64,000 bases of DNA from contig NZ_CP120210.1 of the NCBI RefSeq assembly GCF_029369745.1, forward strand, positions 4,898,001 to 4,962,000, in the 5' to 3' direction. Each line of letters opens with the position of its first letter. Position 1 is the first letter of the stretch. Both the position numbers and the translations under genes were made by a program. Positions 10,048 to 18,526 of this stretch are shown piece after piece. This DNA comes from Amycolatopsis sp. QT-25. Its GTDB lineage: Bacteria; Actinomycetota; Actinomycetes; Mycobacteriales; Pseudonocardiaceae. A model generated the notes under the pieces. It saw only the letters and a list, made by a program, of their open reading frames with translations. It was not told the origin of the DNA and did no database searches.

Positions 10048-13000
10048 CGAGGGCTCCCCTGGTCGGATGGGTGATGCGGCGGGGGGTCGATCCAGTACCG
10101 CTGCCGCTGGAACGGGTAGCCCGGCAAGGGGACTCGGCCCGGCTCACCGCCGGCGGCCCACTCGATCCCGCCACCCCGGACCCAGTGGTCGGCCAGGTCC
10201 CGCTCCACCCCTGCCGGGCCCTCGACGTCGGTTCCGTCCGCCAGCAGCGCGCCGAGCGCGGCGACCGCCGACGCGACCGAGTCCGCCACCACGGCGGCCC
10301 GGCACGCGAACGCCCGCCGGACCGAAAGCGTGTACGCCACGTCCCCGAGATCCGGCGCGTCCGCGGCGAGCCGGTCGCGCAGCCGGGACACCGCCTCGCG
10401 CAACGCCTTCGCGTCACGCGCGGACACCGGCAGCACGAACGGCCCCCTCGCCGCCTGCCGAGGTGGGACGGCAGGTGCCTCCGCCACGAGCACGTGCACG
10501 TTCGTGCCGCCCATGCCGAACGAGCTGACCCCGGCCACCCGCCGCTCGCGGACGGGCCAGTCGGCGGCTTTCGCCGGGACGTACCAGGGCCCGCCCGCCA
10601 AGTCGATCTCCGGGTGCGGGGCCGTGAAGTGCAGGCTCGGCGGGATGACGCCGTGCCGCACGGCCAGCACGGCCTTGAGCAGCCCGGCGATACCTGCCGC
10701 CGCGTCGAGGTGCCCGATGTTCGTCTTCACCGAGCCCAGCGCACACGTCTCCGGCGGCGTGTCCCGGTAGACGCGATTGAGCGCGGCCACCTCGATCGCG
10801 TCACCCAGTGGGGTGCCGCTGCCGTGGGCTTCGAGCAGCGCGACCTCGTCCGGGGCGACCTCCGCGACGGCCAAGGCCTCGGCCACCGCGGCAGCCTGTC
10901 CGGCCGGTCCCGGCACGGCGTAGCCCGCGCGGTCGGGGCCGTCGTTCGTGATCGCCCAGCCGGGCAGCACGGCGTAGACGTGGTCGCGGTCGGCGAGTGC
11001 GTCCGCCAGCCGCCGCAGCACGACCACCCCAGCACCCGAGCTGAACCCGGCACCCGCCGCGGCGACGTCGAACGCGCGGCACCGGCCGTCCGGCGAGGCG
11101 AGCCCGCCGCCGCGGTACCGCGGCCACGTCACACTCGCCCCGCCCGCCAGCGCGACGTCGCACCGGTAGTCCGCGAGGTTTTGCGCGGCCAGCGCCACCG
11201 CCGCGAGCGAGCTGGAGCACGCGCTCTGCACGGCGACCGCCGGGCCCGTCAACCCCAGGCGGTAGGCGACCTGGCCGGGCAGGTGATCGGTGAGCTGACG
11301 GCCGGGCAGCCGCCCCTCCCAGTCGTCCGGGTCGACGTCGCCGGTCACCGCCGGGTTGCCGAACAGGTGGAACAGGAAGTAGCGGTTCACCGAGGTGGCC
11401 GTGAACACTCCGACCGGCCCGGTCTCGGCGGCGGGATCCCGTCCCGCGTCTTCGAGTGCCTGCCACGCCGTTTCGAGGAACAGCCGATGCTGCGGATCGG
11501 TCCGCGCGGCCTCGTCGGCGGTGAACCCGAAGAACCCGGCGTCGAACTCCTCGACCCCTTCGATCCGGCCACCCGCCCGCACGTACGCCGGGTCGGCACG
11601 CAGGCCCGGCCCGATGCCCAGCGCCGCCAGCTCGTCGTCGCCGTAGTCGTGGATCGAGTCGACGCCCGCGCAGAGGTTCCACCAGAACGAGGCGGCGTCC
11701 GGCGCGCCGGGGAACCGGCAGGCCAGCCCGACGACGGCGATGAGATCCCCGGAGGGCTCCTCCGCGGTGGCCGGCGCCGGAGTGTCCGAAGTGGACTCCG
11801 TGAGCCAGTCGGCCTGCTCGGCGATCGTCGTGTGCTCGAACAGGGCGAGCAGCGGGACATCGACCCCGAACTCGTCGGCCAGCCGCGCCTGCACCCGGCC
11901 GAGCCGCAGCGAGTCACCGCCGGCGTCGAAGAACGCCTCGGTGCGCCCGACCCGGTCACGGTCCAGCACCGCGCACCAGATCCAGTGCACGCGTTCCTCG
12001 GCCGGGGTCAGCCGCTCGGCTGGGACGGCCGCTGCCGCCCGCGGGTCCGGCAACGCCAGTTCGTCGAGTTTTCCGGTGACGGTCAGCGGAAAACCGTCCG
12101 ATACCGCGACGGCCGCGGGTACCGAATAGCTGGGCAGGGCCTCCGCCAGCGCGGCGCGCAGCACCCGGCCGTCCGGACGCGGGCCGGCTGCGGTCACGTA
12201 GGCGAGCAAGTCGCCGTCGCGCACGATCGCGCGGGCTTCGGCCACCCCGGGCTGTTCGGCGAGCCGGGCCTCGATCTCGGTCAGCTCCACCCGGAAGCCG
12301 CGCACCTTGACCTGCCGATCGAGCCGGCCGAGACACACGAGGTTCCCGTCCGGCAGCAGGCTGCCGAGGTCGCCGGTCCGGTAACGACGGTCGCCGCCCG
12401 CCGTCGTCCCGAACGCCGGGCTCGGCTGGTCGAGGTAGCCGTCGACGAGGTGCCGCCCGCGCACTTCGAGCTCGCCGCTGTCCAGCACGGTGAGCGTGAA
12501 ACCGGGCAGCGCGCGCCCGATCGGCAGCGGTCCCTCGGCGTCCGGGTCCAGCTCGGCGGCGGTCGTCCGGTAGTGCGCGGCGAAAGTCACCTCGGTGGCG
12601 CCATAGCCGTTGACGAACACGCACTCCGGCGCGAACCGGCCGCGGCGGACGTCGGCGTGGGTAGCCTGCTCGCCACCGAGCAGCACGGTCCGCACGGACG
12701 GGAGACCGGTCTCGCCGAGCACGTCGAGCAGGTGCCGGTAGACCGTGGGTGTCGAGTGGTAGACGGTCACCTCGTGCCGGGCCAGCTCGCGTGCGGCGTG
12801 GGCGAGGCCGTGCGCGCGCAGGTCGACCGGCACGAGCGCGGCGCCGGTGAGCAATGCCGGGTAAAGGTCCGGGATCGCCGCGTCGAAGCCGAACGACGCG
12901 AGCAGGCTGAGCCGGTCGGCCGCGGTGATGCCGAGCGCGGCGACCTGGTTGTCGACGACGTGCAGGAGATTGCGGTGGGTCTGGGCGACGGCCTTCGGCC

Positions 13001-13472
13001 GGCCGGTGGACCCGGAGGTGAACAGCACATACGCCGGGCCGTCCGGATCGGGCTCCGGCACCGGGAGTAGCGCGGTCTCCGTGCCCGAGCGCACTAGCCG
13101 CGCGGATCCCGTGCGGCACAAGGACTCCGCCAGCTCTATGTACTCCGGATCGGTGAGCACGGCGGTCACCCGCGCGGCCGCGAGCTGATACTCGAGACGC
13201 TCCCGGGGGAAGGTCGGGTCCAGCGGGACGTAAGTGCACCCCGTGGCGAGAGTGCCGAGGATCGCCGCGATCGCGTCGCTGCCGTGCCCGGTGACGAGCC
13301 CGACCCGTTCCCCCGGCCGGACACCGGCGTCGCGCAACCGCAGCGCGCGGCCGCCCGCGAGCCCGGCGAGCCGGCCGTAGGTGAGCCCGGTGCCGTGCTC
13401 GAAGACCGCGATCCGGTCGGGCGTTTGCCGGGCGTGCACGTCGAATCGGCTGACGCAGCCGGGTCGTGTCAT
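10044..13472 (-). CDS. Hybrid NRPS/PKS, A-PCP-KS lacking an AT
   Basis: This 1142-residue protein is the first gene of the visible run and has no condensation domain, so it is probably a loading module. The A domain (about 10-490) has LFTSGSTGRPKA, YRTGDLG and GKLDELAL. Its hand-aligned pocket is about D-A-P-H-L-G-G-F-A-K, which I cannot assign. The PCP has GGDSL with Ser near 518. The KS (about 580-1000) looks active: Cys near 752 in SACSSS, EAHGSGT and KTNIGHL. After the KS come the usual linker and then directly the post-AT motif PLPGYPFQRQRYW; the roughly 300-residue AT is absent and no ACP follows. That resembles the KS plus AT-docking remnant of trans-AT systems. ATG 13472 lacks a good ribosome binding site, but no better start exists upstream in frame. 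Confidence 0.9.
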   Translation of the reverse strand: MTRPGCVSRFDVHARQTPDRIAVFEHGTGLTYGRLAGLAGGRALRLRDAGVRPGERVGLVTGHGSDAIAAILGTLATGCTYVPLDPTFPRERLEYQLAAARVTAVLTDPEYIELAESLCRTGSARLVRSGTETALLPVPEPDPDGPAYVLFTSGSTGRPKAVAQTHRNLLHVVDNQVAALGITAADRLSLLASFGFDAAIPDLYPALLTGAALVPVDLRAHGLAHAARELARHEVTVYHSTPTVYRHLLDVLGETGLPSVRTVLLGGEQATHADVRRGRFAPECVFVNGYGATEVTFAAHYRTTAAELDPDAEGPLPIGRALPGFTLTVLDSGELEVRGRHLVDGYLDQPSPAFGTTAGGDRRYRTGDLGSLLPDGNLVCLGRLDRQVKVRGFRVELTEIEARLAEQPGVAEARAIVRDGDLLAYVTAAGPRPDGRVLRAALAEALPSYSVPAAVAVSDGFPLTVTGKLDELALPDPRAAAAVPAERLTPAEERVHWIWCAVLDRDRVGRTEAFFDAGGDSLRLGRVQARLADEFGVDVPLLALFEHTTIAEQADWLTESTSDTPAPATAEEPSGDLIAVVGLACRFPGAPDAASFWWNLCAGVDSIHDYGDDELAALGIGPGLRADPAYVRAGGRIEGVEEFDAGFFGFTADEAARTDPQHRLFLETAWQALEDAGRDPAAETGPVGVFTATSVNRYFLFHLFGNPAVTGDVDPDDWEGRLPGRQLTDHLPGQVAYRLGLTGPAVAVQSACSSSLAAVALAAQNLADYRCDVALAGGASVTWPRYRGGGLASPDGRCRAFDVAAAGAGFSSGAGVVVLRRLADALADRDHVYAVLPGWAITNDGPDRAGYAVPGPAGQAAAVAEALAVAEVAPDEVALLEAHGSGTPLGDAIEVAALNRVYRDTPPETCALGSVKTNIGHLDAAAGIAGLLKAVLAVRHGVIPPSLHFTAPHPEIDLAGGPWYVPAKAADWPVRERRVAGVSSFGMGGTNVHVLVAEAPAVPPRQAARGPFVLPVSARDAKALREAVSRLRDRLAADAPDLGDVAYTLSVRRAFACRAAVVADSVASAVAALGALLADGTDVEGPAGVERDLADHWVRGGGIEWAAGGEPGRVPLPGYPFQRQRYWIDPPPHHPSDQGSPR

Positions 13473-14441
13473 CGGGCGTCGAGCAGTCGCTCCGAGGTTT
13501 TTCGGGCGCGCGACGACAACTGCGTGGACTTCATCTTGCTCCCCAGTGACGATTCAGGTGAAGAATCACGCAAGGTTAAGTCGACCGGCCGCGTCGAGGA
13601 ATACGACTTCCGGGTATTTGGTCCGAACGATCCATCTTATTGGACCATACGTCGCAGTTTTCCGCGTCTCGCACCCGAATCGCGTCACTTCACGACCGAC
13701 CTCCGGCCACCAAGGACACCCGGTCGATCACCTGCAGTGACACGTCGGATATTAACCGACACCGTGCCGACGAATACGTTCACGAGCAACCGGCGGGACA
13801 ATTTCCACGACCGATTCAGAAATGTGATCCGATCGCACGGGATCCTCGCCTTCAACGCCGGGGCCGCGGCGGCGTCGGACGTTTCAGGGACCACCAGGAC
13901 GGTCATGGCAGCGCGCCGGGCCGGTAACCAGCGCCCCAATACCGTGACCGCATCGTGATCCCCCGGCCTCCGTCGCCGCAATCGACAGCTGCGCGCGCCG
14001 CTCCAAAGGTGTCGGCGCCGACGACGCGAACCAGCCGATACCGAACGCGAGAAAAAACTCGCCGAAGTGAGCTTGAACGGTCATGGTGTGGTATGCAGGA
14101 TGGCATTCATGGAGCCGGATGAGCCGATCACACCGCGAATGCCTGCCGGGATTCGGGCAGACAATCGACAACCTCGTATCTCTCGCCGCCGAAGAGCACG
14201 ATGTCCGCGTCGGACAGGGGATCCGACAGGCGGGGTGGAGCCAATTCCCCGAGGAAAGAGTAATTGGCCGCCGATGACGCCCGAAAAGCGTCCCCGTGTA
14301 CGAAAAGCTCCGTGACGTGAAATCGGCGCAGCCGCAATGCCACGCAGCTTGAGTTGATCGTGAAACGCGGCGCGACTGAGGGCGAACCTTCCCCAGATGC
14401 CCTACGGCGTGGGCGTGACGGATGCGACCGGTGTGGCGTTG

Positions 14442-14772
14442 GCGCAGGAAGGCAACTTGGCGTACTGGAGTCGGAGGCAGGCGCGAAACCGCCGAAGGGG
14501 CCTGGCGTGGCCTGAACAGTCCGTAAGGAGCATCTCGATCCCAGTGCCCGCCATGCCGTCGCCGTGGTCTCTCTTCCTGGGGTACATGAAGGCCCCCTTC
14601 CTTGCGCTAGGCGCAAGGAAGGGGGCCTTCATACCTGGCGCACCGGCACAGCCGACGAAACCCGACCTCACCCTGCCGAAATACGTGAAGGCCTGCGGTC
14701 AGCCCAAGCCGGAATGCAGTAGGCATCCAAGACACTGTTGACCCTGACCGTCTTCACCACTCGCCAGCCCCT
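14442..14772 (+). repeat. Interspersed repeat, copy 1 (hairpin-bearing)
   Basis: About 330 bp share a patchy but collinear match with 43390-43711 and, inverted, with 52878-53065. Shared blocks include a GGCGTACTG segment near the left end, a GCCGTCGCCGTGG block before the hairpin, a CGGCACAGCCGACGA block after it, and a TCACCACTC block near the right end. The hairpin core is far better conserved than the flanks. No open frame is conserved between the copies, so it is not obviously a transposase element. Confidence 0.7.
14586..14632. terminator. Perfect 22-bp hairpin inside repeat copy 1
   Basis: The left arm 14586-14607 and right arm 14611-14632 are exact reverse complements around the 3-nt loop TAG. 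The stem contains an 8-bp run AAGGAAGG/CCTTCCTT next to GGGGGCC. It could terminate transcription in both directions, but the nearest genes are 500 bp and 1.1 kb away and there is no T tract. The same stem recurs at 43518-43576 and 52922-52997. Confidence 0.65.
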
Positions 14773-15116
14773 GTACCGACGCCCTCGTACCCCTGGCTTC
14801 ACACCGACGTCAGTCCACAGTGGATACATTGAACTGAAGTGTGCACGCTGTCGTCACCGACAAGAAACCGCAATCTGACCAAGTGCCCAACTTCAAGACG
14901 TGAAGTCGGCTCAGCTGTGCCGGAACGCTGTCGCACTGATCGAGACCGTGCTCTGCCGGGGCGGATGACCACCGTCAGGCGTCCACCTCTGCCGCGGCAC
15001 GCTTCGTCTTACGGAACCGCGATGATCGCGGGTAAAAGCAGGAGCACGCGGTACCCGCGGCCGGACATGCGCGAAGCGATCACCCCAAAGTGTTCGGTCG
15101 GGACTCCCGGTATCGG

Positions 15117-15812
15117 TCATCGGGCCTGCAGCGCGGCGACGACGGCCTCGCCGACCGCGCGGGCACTACCCGGGTTCTGACCGGTGATCAACCGCCCGTC
15201 GTTGACGACGTGGGTGTCGAACGGTTTGTCGGCGATGCTGTACTTCGCACCTCGCTCGATCAGCTCGTCCTGCAGACTGAACGGAACGGCGTCGGCGCGC
15301 TGCGCGGCTTTCTCCTCCGCCCAGGAAAAGCCGGTCACGTTCCTGCCCTTGATCAATGCATCACCGTTGTCGAGTATGACGTCCAGCAGCCCGGCCGGGC
15401 CGTGGCAGACCGCCGAGACGATCCGGCCGCTGTCGTGGAAGCGTGCCGTCAACGCGGCGAGTTCCTTGTCGCGGAAATCGAACATCACCCCGTGGCCGCC
15501 GGTGAAGTAGATCGCGTCGTGGTCTTCGACGTTCACGTCGCCGGCCTTCTCGGTGTTCTTCAGCAGGTCCATGAACTCGCGGTCCTGGTAGCGCCTGTCG
15601 GTGCCGAGTTCGCCGAGCACGTCGTGTGCCAGACTCTCCGGGTCGATCGGGACGTAGCCGCCGGCCGGGCTGGCGATCTCCAGCTCGAACCCGTTGTCCA
15701 GAGCGTGGTCGTAGAAGTGGGTCAGCTCGCCGAGCCACAGCCCGGTCCGCATCCCCGCCGTCTCGTACTCGCGCACGTTCGTGACGATGATCAGGATCTT
15801 GCCGGTAGCCAT
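15117..15812 (-). CDS. DJ-1/PfpI family protein (Hsp31-like class I glutamine amidotransferase fold)
   Basis: This 231-residue cytoplasmic protein belongs to the DJ-1/PfpI superfamily, whose members act as chaperones, glyoxalase III or deglycase-type enzymes in stress. The nucleophile elbow is SAVCHGPAG with Cys136 and adjacent His137; IYFTGGHGVMFDF around 101-113 is the conserved GGHG loop of the Hsp31-like branch. The ATG at 15812 has a strong GGAGGT 8 nt upstream. An in-frame extension of 31 residues further upstream is Arg-rich and has no ribosome binding site, so I reject it. It is a single gene with no apparent operon partner. The family is secure; the exact reaction is not. Confidence 0.9.
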   Translation of the reverse strand: MATGKILIIVTNVREYETAGMRTGLWLGELTHFYDHALDNGFELEIASPAGGYVPIDPESLAHDVLGELGTDRRYQDREFMDLLKNTEKAGDVNVEDHDAIYFTGGHGVMFDFRDKELAALTARFHDSGRIVSAVCHGPAGLLDVILDNGDALIKGRNVTGFSWAEEKAAQRADAVPFSLQDELIERGAKYSIADKPFDTHVVNDGRLITGQNPGSARAVGEAVVAALQAR

Positions 15813-16200
15813 GCGGTACCTCCGTGAAGTGCGTTCGGCATCCCTGGCCGCCGCGCCACGCGTTCCGGATCGCGGTCCGTCTCGACGGCAGGGATCGACA
15901 TGCATTCCAGTGTGCTCTCAGCTCACCTCCCCGCAACTCGGCCGATCGACCCAGGAGCCCAGATGGTTGCCGCTCCGCCGGGTCCACTTCGGCGGAAGTC
16001 GAGCGGCTTGGCAGGCAATGAGATCCGCTGACCTGCCACATCCGGCGGACCCACGGCGCGGACAGGCGGTGGACCGGCTGCCCGCGGTATGCCATGCAGA
16101 ACGTGGCGGACGCGGCTCTACGTCGCTGACCGATCGACCACCCCGCCCGCAGCACGAATCGGTCGTTCACCACCAAGGAAGCATTTCGGCACCACCGGGG
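15813..16200. other. Intergenic, nothing identified
   Basis: This gap of 388 nt lies between two minus-strand genes. Open frames here are short, lack ribosome binding sites and resemble frame shadows. The promoter of the DJ-1-like gene should lie near 15813-15900. Confidence 0.5.
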
Positions 16201-17112
16201 TCAGAGGCTCCCGGCGTTCTCGAGCAACTTCCGGACGGGTTCGCTCAGCGCGGCGCCGCTCAAGTCCAGGGTCACGAGGTCCTCGTTCATCGTTCCCCGG
16301 CTCGTGACGCTGAAGATGGTCCCCTTGCCCGTGGCGGGATCGAAGTTCCGCAGCCACGGGCCGCCGCTGGAGCCGCCGGCGAGATCACAGTCGGTCTTCC
16401 ACGAAACGCTGACCGAATTCACGTCGAGTGCGGCGGGCCGGGCACAGGAGAACAACGCCTCACCGCCCGCCGCCTTCGACACCGGGTAACCGAGGAGGGT
16501 CGCGTCCACAGGGGACGGGGGCGCCTCGAAGGAGACGTCCTGCGTGCCCGCGACATCGGCGACATGGCGGCCGTCGACCGGGTCCAGGGCGAGCACGGCG
16601 TCGTCGTCGATTCCACTGGACGGACCGGGATAGGTCGCCGACCAGGCGAACGCCCGCGCCGCGAACACCCCATACGGCACCTCACCGTGGTCGTAACCGG
16701 GAACGAACACGACGTTGACGATCTCGATCCGCTCGTCGTAGCGGTCGAATCCGCCGTTGACACAGTGGCCCGCCGTGAGCGCCACATCCTTGCTGGCGCT
16801 GGGAACCACCGTCGCCGTGCATGATCCGTCGACGCCCGGTTTCGCGGTGAAGAACAGCCGTCCGACCCCGGAGGGTGTCGGTCCCTCCCATTCGCGGCCG
16901 ATTCTCTCGGCGGGCGGCAGTTCGTCGTCACCCACCCACTGACGCATCCGCTCGGGAGTCCAATGAGCCAACGCCGCTTCCCGATCGGCCTCACTCACCT
17001 GAGTCACCACCTGGTCGTCAGCCGCCGACGCCGGGACGGCCACGGCCGCCAACACGGCGCCGAGAGTCCCCGTCAGCACGATCATTCGGCGGAATACGAG
17101 CCTCAAGTCCAT
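16201..17112 (-). CDS. Secreted trypsin-like serine protease (S1 fold)
   Basis: The 303-residue precursor has an N-terminal signal peptide (Arg-rich start, hydrophobic core 11-27, cleavage near ASA-ADD at residue 31). The catalytic triad is visible: His116 in LTAGHC, Asp near 170 in GIDDDAVL and Ser249 in GGSSGGPW. A pro-region of about 60 residues precedes the catalytic domain. The substrate is unknown. The start at 17112 has no clear ribosome binding site; Met10 (17085) is an alternative that would still leave a signal peptide. It is transcribed away from the broken gene at 17365-17771, so 17113-17364 may hold a divergent promoter. Confidence 0.88.
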   Translation of the reverse strand: MDLRLVFRRMIVLTGTLGAVLAAVAVPASAADDQVVTQVSEADREAALAHWTPERMRQWVGDDELPPAERIGREWEGPTPSGVGRLFFTAKPGVDGSCTATVVPSASKDVALTAGHCVNGGFDRYDERIEIVNVVFVPGYDHGEVPYGVFAARAFAWSATYPGPSSGIDDDAVLALDPVDGRHVADVAGTQDVSFEAPPSPVDATLLGYPVSKAAGGEALFSCARPAALDVNSVSVSWKTDCDLAGGSSGGPWLRNFDPATGKGTIFSVTSRGTMNEDLVTLDLSGAALSEPVRKLLENAGSL

Positions 17113-17364
17113 GATCAGTGGACGTGCCGACCGTCAGGAAGGTTGTTCGGCGAAGCACCCGAAGATCATCAGCGACCCGTCACGCGAGGCTCAGGACAAC
17201 GTCGCCCCATCGGGTCGTGGCGGCTCCCGGAGTCCGAGTGACGTCTGTGGTGACTTGTCACTCCCTTCGGGTGGTTCAAGGGGCGGGTAACGCCGCCGTG
17301 ACCGGGCGTGCGACGGACGGCGGGACCGGCCGGGCGCGGACGAGGGGAAATCAGGGGAGTCCGA

Positions 17365-17771
17365 GTGTGGGCTCGCGCCTGGGTGGCGGCCGGGATCACC
17401 GCGGTGGCCGTACTGGGACCGACCACGCCTGCCACGGCGGACACGAATGGTGTCACGGGGAGGAGACCGCCTGTTACGCCGGGACCACGATCTGCAACAA
17501 CACCTACGGCAAAGGCGACAGCATCTCCGAAGTCGTGATTCCGGAACCTCAACACGACGGCGGAATTCGGGTTCTTCGAGCTTTTCGGCCGGGGATTTCC
17601 AAGCAGACCGGCCCGACCGACCGCGAGTCGGCTCACCCGTTCAGGATCAACGCGCGCTTTCCGAGCGGTTCGCTGATCTGCGTGAGCTTTTGGAACAGGA
17701 GCGCCCACGGTTCCTTAACCAAGGTAGGTGGCCAGAACGGTAACGCCTGCACGTCGATCCCGATCGGCTGA
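17365..17771 (+). pseudogene. Small secreted protein gene broken by frameshifts
   Basis: A GTG at 17365 with GGGGAG 8-9 nt upstream opens a signal peptide (VWARAWVAAGITAVAVLG, then PATAD). In that frame the sequence turns into low-complexity Pro/Thr and stops at 17538. Protein-like sequence continues in another frame from about 17441: HEWCHGEETACYAGTTICNN and onward to PSGSLICVSFWNRS and a stop at 17771. Between about 17560 and 17600 the best codon bias shifts again, to a frame reading EFGFFELFGRGF. Together this suggests a roughly 130-residue Cys-containing exported protein with a one-base shift near 17440 and two compensating shifts near 17560-17610. I do not recognise the family. Sequencing error is possible. 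Confidence 0.45.
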
Positions 17772-17823
17772 ACCGAAGTCCGCCTGGCCGGAAGCGGGCT
17801 CGATCGTCTCCTTGCGCAGGGCA

Positions 17824-17855
17824 GAAGCCCCGCTCCTTGGGAGGGGCGGGGCTTC
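17824..17855. terminator. GC-rich hairpin
   Basis: Arms 17824-17836 and 17843-17855 pair over 13 positions with one G-T wobble around a 6-nt loop. It lies between convergent units (17365-17771 plus and 17997-18350 minus) and could serve both. Confidence 0.6.
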
Positions 17856-17946
17856 AGTCGTCCGATGGCAAGGAAAGGGCGACCTCACGGACGAGCCGAA
17901 ATCTCGCCCGGCCGCTGGGTTGCCTCGATGGACGGCCAAGCCGACA

Positions 17947-17984
17947 CGGCGGCCCGCGCCCAGGAAATCAGGAGCGGGCCGCCG
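17947..17984 (-). terminator. Hairpin after the small secreted protein gene
   Basis: Perfect 11-nt arms (17947-17957 and 17974-17984) lie 13 nt past the stop of the minus-strand gene at 17997, with a 16-nt loop. It is a likely terminator for that gene. Confidence 0.5.
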
Positions 17985-17996
17985 TCCGGGCGATCG

Positions 17997-18350
17997 TCAG
18001 CCGTCGTACCAGCCGTAGTTGACGATGGTGCCGTTGCCGTGGCAATCGCCGCCCCACAGCCAGGTGCCCGGTCCCACCAACGGTCCATGGTGGTGGCTGC
18101 CGTCCGAGCACTCGGTCCACGCGCCGCTACGGCCGTAGTCGACGAACACCGTGGCGTTCCACGCGACGCCGTCGTTGTAGGTCGTGGTGAACCTCGCGAC
18201 GTGGTTCGTTCCGACCTCCCCGCCGCTGACCGAGTGGTGCTTCACCTTGGTGTCGGCGGCCGCGGTGCCCACGCCCGCCAGCAGCATGCCCCCGGTCACC
18301 GCGGCGACCCCGGCCGCGGCGACGATTTTCCTGATCCCCACTTTATTCAT
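17997..18350 (-). CDS. Small secreted protein, unknown function
   Basis: The 117-residue precursor has a clear signal peptide: MNKVGIRKI, a hydrophobic Ala/Gly/Val core and a cleavage site after GTAAA near residue 32. The mature part of about 85 residues is rich in Gly, His, Trp and Tyr, with two Cys (TECSDGS and GGDCHGN) that may form a disulfide. A beta-rich fold is plausible, but I do not recognise a family. The ATG at 18350 is followed by a strong coding pattern, and a hairpin lies just past the stop. It is divergent from the HTH-STAND gene, with about 175 nt of shared upstream DNA. Confidence 0.8.
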   Translation of the reverse strand: MNKVGIRKIVAAAGVAAVTGGMLLAGVGTAAADTKVKHHSVSGGEVGTNHVARFTTTYNDGVAWNATVFVDYGRSGAWTECSDGSHHHGPLVGPGTWLWGGDCHGNGTIVNYGWYDG

Positions 18351-18526
18351 TTTCCCTCCAGTACTGATGTTCTGTTTCCGTAGCGGAAACCGCGCTTTGG
18401 TTCATCGACGCGCGGCGTGCCGCTGCTGCCTGTCTAGCGCGTCGGGGTTGTTCTGTGCCGGGCAGTGGACAACGAACGACAAACTTCCGGATAATGAAGT
18501 CAAGCCGACACCTGGGGGGGTGGCTG

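Larger units (their letters stand above)
13473..15116. other. 1.6-kb stretch without a convincing gene, upstream of the NRPS/PKS operon
   Basis: About 13.5-14.4 kb is clearly richer in A/T than its surroundings. Several short open frames exist on both strands (for example 13685-13981 minus and 14128-14616 minus), but none has codon bias, a ribosome binding site or recognisable protein features. It should contain the promoter for the synthetase operon starting at 13472. A copy of the hairpin-bearing repeat (14442-14772) lies inside. I see nothing definite in 14773-15116 beyond a near copy of the GTCCACNGTGGAC motif at 14813. Confidence 0.6.

Noticed and set aside
13620..13647. Operator-like inverted repeat GGTCCGAA / TTGGACC
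   Set aside because: The arms are imperfect and offset by one base; too weak to list as a feature.
14128..14616. 162-codon open frame on the minus strand before the synthetase operon
   Set aside because: Half of it lies in the repeat and its hairpin; no ribosome binding site or codon bias.
14442..14772. Insertion sequence
   Set aside because: No transposase frame, no terminal inverted repeats at the ends, no target duplication visible; only an internal hairpin repeats.
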